Shown here: positions 17,435 to 24,221 of the stretch, one piece after another
Layout of the letters: every line of letters begins with the position of its first letter
Position numbering within the stretch: position 1 is the stretch's first letter
Source of the DNA: Clostridia bacterium
GTDB lineage: Bacteria; Bacillota; Clostridia; Oscillospirales; CAG-272
Reading direction: 5' to 3'
DNA length: 56,942 nt
NCBI GenBank assembly: GCA_017453325.1
Contig: JAFTKK010000011.1
Coordinates: forward strand, 1 to 56,942
Position numbers and translations under genes: made by a program
The notes under the pieces: generated by a model
What the model saw: the letters and a program-made list of their open reading frames with translations, nothing else
Databases searched by the model: none
Told to the model about the DNA's origin: nothing

Positions 17435-17453
17435 GGGGCGAACAAGTCGCCCC
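17435..17453 (-). terminator. Terminator after the Asn/Gln-repeat gene
   Basis: The stem GGGGCGA/TCGCCCC (7 bp) has a 5-base loop and, on the minus strand, is followed by TTTTCATTTT. It separates the small gene from pcrA, whose RBS lies just beyond. Confidence 0.75.
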
Positions 17454-17468
17454 CGTGCATCAGCCGCA

Positions 17469-17612
17469 TCAGCGGCTTTGGTTGTTCTTGTTCTGGTTCT
17501 GGTTTTGGTTCTGATTATTGTTTTGGTTATTGTTCTGATTTTGGTTCTTCTTGTTTTGGTTCTGGTTGTTGTTTTGATTTTGATTGTTTTGGTTTTGGTT
17601 GTAGTTTTGCAT
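17469..17612 (-). CDS. 47-residue Asn/Gln-repeat peptide, possible spore component
   Basis: ATG 17612 follows AAGGAG (17628-17623) with 10-base spacing; the stop is TGA at 17471-17469. The product is almost only Asn and Gln in alternating QN and NNN units, with Tyr at 4, Lys at 21, 22 and 42, and Ser-Arg at the end. It has no hydrophobic residue beyond Met1 and Tyr4. Asn uses both AAC and AAT and Gln both CAA and CAG, so the frame does not come from simple DNA slippage. A textbook sigma-G promoter match precedes it and a terminator follows, so it is a monocistronic gene. Gamma-type SASPs of Bacillus are also Gln/Asn-rich, but I see no sequence match to them. Function unknown. Confidence 0.75.
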   Translation of the reverse strand: MQNYNQNQNNQNQNNNQNQNKKNQNQNNNQNNNQNQNQNQNKNNQSR

Positions 17613-17654
17613 CACTTACAATCTCCTTCGTAATAGAATTACAGGGTGTGAAGA

Positions 17655-17684
17655 TAGTATGTGACAACGCGCAAAAACTATTCA
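17655..17684 (-). promoter_or_regulatory. Sigma-G-type promoter, exact consensus match
   Basis: On the minus strand TGAATA (17684-17679), a 17-base spacer and CATACTA (17661-17655) equal the published Bacillus subtilis sigma-G consensus TGAATA-17/18-CATACTA. The -35 element overlaps the stop codon of the upstream 460-residue gene. Transcription would begin near 17648, about 36 bases before the ATG of the Asn/Gln-repeat gene. Confidence 0.7.
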
Positions 17685-19064
17685 TTCATACATGAATCTT
17701 TCCTTGATCTTTTGCATGACCTGCGCCAGCACGTAAGCGGTATAAGCTGCAAAAAGCAGCGCCAGCAAAAAGTCGGGGATCCAAAGCGCTTCCATTAAAC
17801 GGAAGATCTTTTGATTGGGCCAGGTTTGGAAATAATCGTATAAAAAGGAAAGCATGGCGCTGAAAAAGCCCAAAATATAACACTTGATGAAGGACCAATC
17901 AAATTCCTCGCGCATTTTTCGGTAGTGGCGGTCTTCGAAATCGGCGTCAGCATACTCGGGTCGATAGGCACCCCATTTGATCAGCACCGCCCGAAGCGAG
18001 AGCAGCAAAAAGAGCAATAACACCAAAAAGCAAAGGAATTCGGCAAGGGAAAGAAGCCACATGACCTGATATTCGGCGGCTACGGCATCGCTTCTGTTGA
18101 TATCCGCCCCCACGTGTTGGGAGACAAAAAGATAGCTTTTATAAGTAGAAACGGTGGCCACGGCGGTATAAGCAAAGGCGGAGGTTGCGGTGGCAGCCAG
18201 CAGCTTTTGCGGTAATTGCAGCATCACCACCGCTGCCAGGATCAGACAACCGCCCACCGTATCGGAGATCAGATTATGGTAATCCATATAAAAGTCCGCA
18301 AGGAAAAATAGTCCTGCGGTCAGCAGCGAAAATGCCACCGTATAACGCGTGCGAATGCGGATACCCGGATGCACGGTCATATAGGCCTCATAACGCTCCC
18401 GTACCTGCTCCCACAGCGCCTTTTCCCTGTGCACGCGCACAAAATACAGGATCTGTGAGAAGAAGAACACGGTGCCCAAAATAAGCACGGGAATCACGGC
18501 CAGCACACGCATCACGCCAATATAATCGTAAAGGCGTACAAACTCCGAGTCCACGTAGGTACTGTTGAGCAGCGCCGCAAATTCGGGCAAAAGCAGGCAA
18601 GCTTCCTTGAAAATGATGAAAAAGACCGCAAAACGGGAAAGCAGCTCGGTGCGCGACTTTCCGTTTCTCTTGACGGCATACAGCGCTTCGCACTGATAAC
18701 TCATGGCCATACTTTCTATCCCGTCAAACAAAGCGCGCACGGCCACCACGGCAAAAACGGTACCGAGCGTGGCACCAAGGAAAGCCACGATCAAAATCAA
18801 GACCTCCTGCTCTCCCATGGCGCTGTTGCCGAACACAAAGATCAGCAAAAGCGTTTTGGCAAGGTCAATGAGTGCCAATCGCCAAAAGGCACGCTGCGCC
18901 TCGCGCATGGGCGCGTGCAGACGCGCCAAGGGAATGAGAGCCAGTCCGATCAGCAGGCAGCCGATCATGTCGGGCAGAAAGTCTACCGCGGCAATATAGG
19001 GATTGCAGAAGAAAACAAGGCCGATGCAAACAAGCCAAAGATTACATTTTTTCACTTTTGTCAT
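17682..19064 (-). CDS. Hypothetical multi-pass membrane protein, 460 aa
   Basis: I do not recognise the family. About ten to twelve hydrophobic segments are visible across 460 residues, without a signal peptidase site or catalytic motif. Two stretches resemble each other: DFLPDMIGCLLIGLALIPL (28-46) and a segment at 264-283 (NLISDTVGGCLILAAVVML), each following an FF-containing helix. This suggests an internal duplication. The start ATG overlaps the stop of the interrupted gene upstream (ATGA), so the two were built to be translated together. The 3' end overlaps the sigma-G -35 element of the next gene. Confidence 0.8.
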   Translation of the reverse strand: MTKVKKCNLWLVCIGLVFFCNPYIAAVDFLPDMIGCLLIGLALIPLARLHAPMREAQRAFWRLALIDLAKTLLLIFVFGNSAMGEQEVLILIVAFLGATLGTVFAVVAVRALFDGIESMAMSYQCEALYAVKRNGKSRTELLSRFAVFFIIFKEACLLLPEFAALLNSTYVDSEFVRLYDYIGVMRVLAVIPVLILGTVFFFSQILYFVRVHREKALWEQVRERYEAYMTVHPGIRIRTRYTVAFSLLTAGLFFLADFYMDYHNLISDTVGGCLILAAVVMLQLPQKLLAATATSAFAYTAVATVSTYKSYLFVSQHVGADINRSDAVAAEYQVMWLLSLAEFLCFLVLLLFLLLSLRAVLIKWGAYRPEYADADFEDRHYRKMREEFDWSFIKCYILGFFSAMLSFLYDYFQTWPNQKIFRLMEALWIPDFLLALLFAAYTAYVLAQVMQKIKERFMYE

Positions 19065-19663
19065 GTTTTTCGTCCTTTCTTTGGCGGTTCGGGTATCACT
19101 TGATCACTGCCCTCAGGCAAAATGTTTCGGTAGCAACGGAAAAAAAGCCACAGATTCAAAAAGATACAAAGATACCGCAGCAGCGTGATGGGTAGCACAA
19201 AGGCCGAAATGTGCGCTTGCAGAAACGGGATCGGCAGCTTGAGCACCAGGTAAAGCAGGTGGTAAATGGCCAAAAAGGTCACGTTACGCCAGGCGTTGCT
19301 TTACAGCTCCTGCAATCCAAGCTCCCGCGCCAGATCTGCCACGCCCCACAAAATCATGCCGCCAAGCAAAAACAGATAGATAAAATAGATCCACTCCACC
19401 ACGGCATAAAGCGTGCCGCCAAGAAAGGCGAGCTCGGACAGCAGTCCCGCTGCCACGAAGCCGTAAAGCGTGTAATAAAGCGCAAAAGGCAGAGCCGGAA
19501 TGGCGAGCCACATGGTGTAATAAAATCTTTTTTGGTAAGGCGCCAAACGGTAAAGCGCCACCGCGATCAGCACGTATCCCGGCAGCATCGCCGCCGAAAA
19601 GATCGAGATCACGGGCATGACGTTGGTTAAAAAATAACCGATCAGCAGCATGCCAAATCCCAC
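19061..19663 (-). pseudogene. Membrane-protein gene split by an in-frame TAA
   Basis: A GTG start at 19663 follows a strong RBS (AAAGGAGGGAG). The frame runs 120 codons to TAA at 19303-19301, then continues in the same frame for 79 more codons to TGA at 19061. Both halves are hydrophobic, and the sense across the stop is smooth (ARELGLQEL, stop, SNAWRNVTFLAIYHL). The second part has no RBS before its first possible start (GTG 19282). One base change from AAA, CAA or GAA would explain it. The whole would be about 200 residues with five or six membrane segments. It lies 25 bases after secA and overlaps the 460-residue gene. A sequencing error is possible. Confidence 0.7.
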
Positions 19664-19688
19664 GGGCTCTCCCTCCTTTACAAATCAG

Positions 19689-22430
19689 TTAGTTGTTGCT
19701 GCTTGCACCGCAGCATTTTTTGTATTTTTTGCCGCTGCCGCAGGGGCAAAGATCGTTTCTGCCGACCTTTTCGGCCTTGCGCACCACGATCACCTTTTTC
19801 TTTTGTGCGCCGTCGCCCGCAAGATTTTCCTGCAGAGGCATGGCAACCTGCACGCGGCGCACGGGCTGCGGACGCGGGATGACGGTCAGCACGCGGCGCA
19901 CCGTTTCCTCGCGGATCTCCATGATCATCATTTCAAACATATCCGAGCCCTGCAAGCGGTATTCGTTCACAGGGTCGCGCTGTGCGTAAGCCTGCAGACC
20001 CACGCTGCCCTTGAGATCGTCCATCGCGTCGATATGATCCATCCAATGCTTGTCAACCGTTTGCAAAAGAATAGAACGCTCCACCTCGCGGAACACCTCG
20101 GCACCGAACAGCTTCTCCTTTTCCGCATACAGTGCTTCGGCACGCTCGGTCAGGAATTTGACCAATGCATCGGGCTTGCGCTTGTCGCCAAGCACCTCGT
20201 CAAGATCATCCCCGTCACCGAGGAGATAGGATTTGTAAACAGCGGCAAGTCCTTCGAGATTGCAGGCCTCCTCGCTGCCGTCGCCAACAAAATGCGTCAC
20301 GTTTTCCTCAATAGTGGAACGGATCATGCCGAGAATGGTATCGGAGATGTTTTGGCCGTTCAGCACCTCAAGACGCTGCGCGTAAATGAGGTTGCGCTGC
20401 TGATTCATGACGTCGTCATAGGTCAGCACGTTTTTACGGCGCTTGAAGTTGCTGTCCTCAATTCTCTTCTGTGCGTTTTCAATCGAGCTCGACAGAATGC
20501 CCGCATTGATGGGTTGATCGTCGGGGAGACCGAGACGCTCGACCATGCCGAGAATACGGTCAGCGCCAAACAGACGCATCAGGTCATCCTCAAGCGAGAG
20601 GAAGAAACGGGATTCACCGGGGTCACCCTGACGGCCGGAACGGCCGCGGAGCTGATTATCGATACGGCGGCTCTCGTGGCGCTCGGTACCGAGGATATAA
20701 AGACCGCCCGCCTCGCGCACGCGCTCGGCCTCGGGGGCAATCTCGCGCTTGAAATGCTCGTTGAGCTGATGGAAGGTCTCGCGTGCGGCGCGCACCTCGT
20801 CGTCCTCAATATCGGTGGTACCGGTGGCCATGGCGATCAGCTCCTCACCGAAGCCCTGCTTGCGCATCTCGTTTTTGGCAAGGAACTCGGAGTTGCCGCC
20901 CAGCATGATGTCGGTACCGCGTCCCGCCATGTTGGTGGAAATGGTCACGGCGCCGAATTTGCCCGCTTGCGCCACGATCTCGGCCTCGCGCTCGTGATGC
21001 TTGGCGTTGAGGACGTTGTGCTTGATGCCCTCACGCTTCAAGCGCGCGGAAAGCTCCTCGGATTTGTCCACACTCACGGTGCCGACCAGCACAGGCTGCC
21101 CCTTTTCGTGACATTCCTTGATCTGTGCCACGATGGCGTCGATCTTGCCCTTCACGTTTTTGTATACCGCATCGTTTTGGTCAATGCGGATCATCGGTCT
21201 GTTGGTGGGCACCTCCACGACGTCAAGCGCGTAGATCTCACGGAACTCGGTCTCCTCCGTGAGAGCCGTACCCGTCATGCCCGAAAGCTTGCTATACATA
21301 CGGAAATAGTTTTGGAAGGTGATGGTGGCAAGGGTTCTGTTCTCCTTTTGTACCTCCACGCCCTCCTTGGACTCAATGGCTTGATGCAAGCCGTTGGAAT
21401 AGCGGCGTCCCGGCATGATACGACCCGTAAAGGAATCCACGATCATCACGCCGTTTTCATTGACCACGTAATCCACGTCACGGCGCATCACGCCCCATGC
21501 ATGAATGGCCTGATTGATATGATGCGCGATCTCGGTATTGGCGGGATCGCCAAAGTTTTCAAGCTCGAAAAACTCCTCCGCACGCTTTGCGCCGCGCGGG
21601 GTAAGAATGGCATTGCGCGCCTTTTCATCGACCAAATAGTCGGCCTCGATATCGTCGGTGGCCTCCTTGCTGTCTACTTCCTTGCGAACCAGCTTGGTCA
21701 TGGTGCGCACCAAGGTATTGGCGCGCTCATAAAGATCGGTGGACTTCTGCCCTGCGCCCGAAATGATCAGCGGCGTGCGCGCCTCGTCAATGAGAATCGA
21801 GTCCACCTCGTCCACGATCGCAAATACGTGGCCGCGCTGCACCATATCTGCTTTGTAGACCACCATATTGTCACGCAGGTAGTCAAAGCCAAATTCGTTA
21901 TTGGTGCCGTAGGTGATGTCGGCTTCATAGGCAGCCTTCTTTTCTGCGGGTGTCAGACCGTGCACGACAAGGCCCGTAGAAAGCCCCATGAAGGCATACA
22001 CGCGCCCCATCTCCTCGCTGTCGCGTCGCGCCAGATAATCGTTGACGGTAACAACGTGTACGCCCTTACCCGTCATCGCATTGAGGTAAGCGGGCATGGT
22101 GGCAACCAGCGTTTTACCCTCACCCGTTTTCATCTCGGCAATGCGGCCTTGGTGCAAAATAATGCCACCCAGCAGCTGCACGTAAAAGGGGCGCTTGCCA
22201 AGCACGCGGTCATCGGCCTCGCGCACGGCAGCAAAGGCATCGGTTAAAATATCGTCAAGCGTCTCACCGGCGGCAAGGCGTTCCTTTAATTCCACCGTCA
22301 CGTGAGCGAGCTCCTCGTTGGTCATGGCGGCATATTTCGGCGCTAAGGCTTCGATTTCATCGGCCACACGGCGCAATTTTTTGATCTGTCGGTCGCTGTA
22401 GGAGCCGAACATTTTGCGAAAGAGTCCCAT
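19689..22430 (-). CDS. secA: Preprotein translocase subunit SecA
   Basis: This ATPase drives proteins through SecYEG. Its 913 residues include Walker A EMKTGEGKT (99-107), the DEAD-like box IVDEVDSILIDEARTP near 206-221, the preprotein crosslinking and scaffold regions, the motif-VI segment GRSGRQGDPG, and a C-terminal zinc finger CPCGSGKKYKKCC near 897-909 that binds SecB or the ribosome. The length is typical. The start has GGAGG nine bases upstream. Confidence 0.97.
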   Translation of the reverse strand: MGLFRKMFGSYSDRQIKKLRRVADEIEALAPKYAAMTNEELAHVTVELKERLAAGETLDDILTDAFAAVREADDRVLGKRPFYVQLLGGIILHQGRIAEMKTGEGKTLVATMPAYLNAMTGKGVHVVTVNDYLARRDSEEMGRVYAFMGLSTGLVVHGLTPAEKKAAYEADITYGTNNEFGFDYLRDNMVVYKADMVQRGHVFAIVDEVDSILIDEARTPLIISGAGQKSTDLYERANTLVRTMTKLVRKEVDSKEATDDIEADYLVDEKARNAILTPRGAKRAEEFFELENFGDPANTEIAHHINQAIHAWGVMRRDVDYVVNENGVMIVDSFTGRIMPGRRYSNGLHQAIESKEGVEVQKENRTLATITFQNYFRMYSKLSGMTGTALTEETEFREIYALDVVEVPTNRPMIRIDQNDAVYKNVKGKIDAIVAQIKECHEKGQPVLVGTVSVDKSEELSARLKREGIKHNVLNAKHHEREAEIVAQAGKFGAVTISTNMAGRGTDIMLGGNSEFLAKNEMRKQGFGEELIAMATGTTDIEDDEVRAARETFHQLNEHFKREIAPEAERVREAGGLYILGTERHESRRIDNQLRGRSGRQGDPGESRFFLSLEDDLMRLFGADRILGMVERLGLPDDQPINAGILSSSIENAQKRIEDSNFKRRKNVLTYDDVMNQQRNLIYAQRLEVLNGQNISDTILGMIRSTIEENVTHFVGDGSEEACNLEGLAAVYKSYLLGDGDDLDEVLGDKRKPDALVKFLTERAEALYAEKEKLFGAEVFREVERSILLQTVDKHWMDHIDAMDDLKGSVGLQAYAQRDPVNEYRLQGSDMFEMMIMEIREETVRRVLTVIPRPQPVRRVQVAMPLQENLAGDGAQKKKVIVVRKAEKVGRNDLCPCGSGKKYKKCCGASSNN

Positions 22431-22459
22431 TCGTTCCTCCGAAAAAATAAATTATATAT

Positions 22460-22488
22460 ATTATACTACATTATAATGGAAATTGCCA
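22460..22488 (-). promoter_or_regulatory. Possible sigma-A promoter of secA
   Basis: On the minus strand TGGCAA (22488-22483), a 17-base spacer and TATAAT (22465-22460), 30 bases before secA. The -35 element is weak; a second TATAAT lies upstream at 22470-22475. Confidence 0.4.
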
Positions 22489-22527
22489 TACCCATCACAA
22501 AAAATTCGCAAAATATTTTACTATTGC

Positions 22528-22556
22528 TTGCAAGAAGCATACAAATCGGCTATAAT
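22528..22556 (+). promoter_or_regulatory. Sigma-A promoter of trmL-mnmA
   Basis: TTGCAA (22528-22533), a 17-bp spacer and a perfect TATAAT (22551-22556), 30 bases before trmL. Confidence 0.75.
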
Positions 22557-22586
22557 AAGGGGAGACGAGCATAAAAGGAGGCAGTT

Positions 22587-23096
22587 ATGTCCTTAATACA
22601 TATTGTTTTATTTGAGCCCGAGATCCCGCAAAACACAGGCAACGTGGCCAGAACCTGTGCCGCCACGGGTGCCGCGCTTCACCTCATCCGTCCCCTTGGC
22701 TTTGCCATAGATGACAAAAAGCTGAAGCGTGCGGGACTGGATTACTGGGATAAGCTGAATATCACGTATTACGACGGTCTTGACGACTTTCTCGAAAAAC
22801 ACGGCGATCGGCCGATCTATTTTTTCTCTACCAAGGCAAGGCATACCTATGCCGACGTGACCTACCCCGAGGAGGTCTTTTTAATGTTCGGTAAGGAGAG
22901 CGCGGGGCTCCCCGAGGAGCTGCTGCTCGCCCACCCCGACACAACCGTACGCATCCCGATGCGCGATAAGCTCCGCAGCCTCAATCTCTCCAACTCGGTT
23001 GCCATTGCCGTATATGAGGTCTTGCGTCAAAGCGCCTTTGCGGGCTTGCAGGAAACGGGAAATCTCACAAAATACGATTGGAACGAAACGCTATGA
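22587..23096 (+). CDS. trmL: tRNA (cytidine/uridine-34-2'-O)-methyltransferase
   Basis: This SPOUT-fold, SAM-dependent enzyme methylates the ribose of the wobble base in tRNA-Leu. The 169 residues contain the three SpoU motifs: PEIPQNTGNVARTCAATG (11-28), FGKESAGLPEELL near 92-104, and RIPM with SLNLSNSVAIAVYE near 113-138, which forms the knot and binds SAM. The RBS is AAAGGAGG. The stop codon overlaps the mnmA start, so two enzymes acting on the anticodon wobble position are co-translated. Confidence 0.92.
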   Translation: MSLIHIVLFEPEIPQNTGNVARTCAATGAALHLIRPLGFAIDDKKLKRAGLDYWDKLNITYYDGLDDFLEKHGDRPIYFFSTKARHTYADVTYPEEVFLMFGKESAGLPEELLLAHPDTTVRIPMRDKLRSLNLSNSVAIAVYEVLRQSAFAGLQETGNLTKYDWNETL

Positions 23097-24157
23097 CAAA
23101 CGACCGTACGATGATCGCCATGAGTGGCGGTGTGGACAGCGCCGTAGCGGCCTATCTTGCCTCCCGGGGACGCGACGCCGCAGGCGTGACGATGCGCCTT
23201 TGCTTCGAGGAGGGCGCACACCGCGCCGCCGCAGAGCGCGATATCACCGATGCCGCCAAAACCTGCCTGCAGCTTGGCATACCGCATTTTGTAGCCGAGC
23301 TTTCCGAGGCTTTTTTGCAGCGCGTGGTAACTCCCTTTATCCGCGCCTATGAGGCGGGAGAAACCCCAAACCCTTGCATTGACTGTAACAAGGAGATCAA
23401 ATTCGGCGCGCTGGCGCGCTTTTCAAAGGAACATGGCTACGCAAAGCTAGCCACGGGACATTACGCCCGTATCGAGCGCGACGCAAACGGACGATATCTG
23501 CTGCGCCGCGCCAAGGACACGGCAAAGGATCAGACCTACGTGCTTTATACCTTGTCACAAGAGATGCTGGCCGACACCGAATTTCCGCTCGGTGACCTCA
23601 CCAAGACCGACGTGCGCGCCATTGCGGCAGCGCAAGGCTTTGTCTCGGCCGACAAGGGCGATAGCCAGGATATTTGCTTCATCCCCGACGGGGATTACGC
23701 CGCCTTTATCGCGGCACATAGCCAAACACCGATTACGCGTGGAGCCTTTCTCTCGCTTGACGGGCAGGTGCTCGGCGAGCATCGCGGCCTCATCCATTAC
23801 ACCGTCGGCCAGCGCAAGGGGCTTGGTATTGCCCTCGGCCGCCCCGCCTTCGTGGTACGCAAATCCGCCACGGATAACTCCGTGACCCTCGGCGAAAACG
23901 CCGATCTTTTCACGCGACGCCTCACGGTCAAAAACATCAACCTCATTCCGTTTGATACACTTCACGCCCCCACCATGCTGCTCGCCAAGGCGCGCTACCG
24001 ACAGGATGCCGCCCTTGCCCGTGTGGAGCAAACAGGCCCCGATGAGCTGACGGTGGAATTTGAGGAGCCGCAGCGCGCCGTTTGCGCGGGGCAGTCTCTC
24101 GTGCTTTACGACCGCGACTGCGACTACGTTGTCGGCGGCGGAAAGATCAACGCATAA
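23093..24157 (+). CDS. mnmA: tRNA-specific 2-thiouridylase MnmA
   Basis: MnmA puts sulfur on position 2 of the wobble uridine in tRNA for Lys, Glu and Gln, using ATP and a cysteine-desulfurase-derived persulfide. I chose ATG 23093, which overlaps the trmL stop (ATGA). Its 354 residues begin with the PP-loop SGGVDS (11-16). The catalytic pair is C98 in IDCNKEIKFG and C195 in SQDICFIPDGDY. The C-terminal beta-barrel contains HYTVGQRKGLGIA. No desulfurase gene lies in the window. Confidence 0.95.
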   Translation: MTNDRTMIAMSGGVDSAVAAYLASRGRDAAGVTMRLCFEEGAHRAAAERDITDAAKTCLQLGIPHFVAELSEAFLQRVVTPFIRAYEAGETPNPCIDCNKEIKFGALARFSKEHGYAKLATGHYARIERDANGRYLLRRAKDTAKDQTYVLYTLSQEMLADTEFPLGDLTKTDVRAIAAAQGFVSADKGDSQDICFIPDGDYAAFIAAHSQTPITRGAFLSLDGQVLGEHRGLIHYTVGQRKGLGIALGRPAFVVRKSATDNSVTLGENADLFTRRLTVKNINLIPFDTLHAPTMLLAKARYRQDAALARVEQTGPDELTVEFEEPQRAVCAGQSLVLYDRDCDYVVGGGKINA

Positions 24158-24180
24158 CACCCAAGAGATACGCAAGAAAA

Positions 24181-24221
24181 GCAGCAAGGCGTCGGAAACA
24201 CCGGCGCCTTGCTGCTTTTTT
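24181..24221. terminator. Bidirectional terminator of mnmA and the PBP gene
   Basis: The arms GCAGCAAGGCGTCGG and CCGGCGCCTTGCTGC pair with one G-T wobble around an AAACA loop, with A and T runs outside. The UAA of the convergent PBP gene lies within the T run. Confidence 0.9.

Noticed and set aside
17469..17612. Asn/Gln repeat as a mere simple-sequence repeat
   Set aside because: Codons vary for both residues, and the RBS, start, stop, terminator and promoter are all in place.
19301..19303. Stop-codon reassignment of TAA
   Set aside because: Many genes in the window end normally at TAA and prfA is intact with its PVT motif, so a single nonsense change or error is simpler.
19650..22247. 865-codon open frame on the plus strand
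   Set aside because: It is antisense to secA, has no RBS and has the low-complexity His/Leu composition of a shadow frame; secA has all its motifs.
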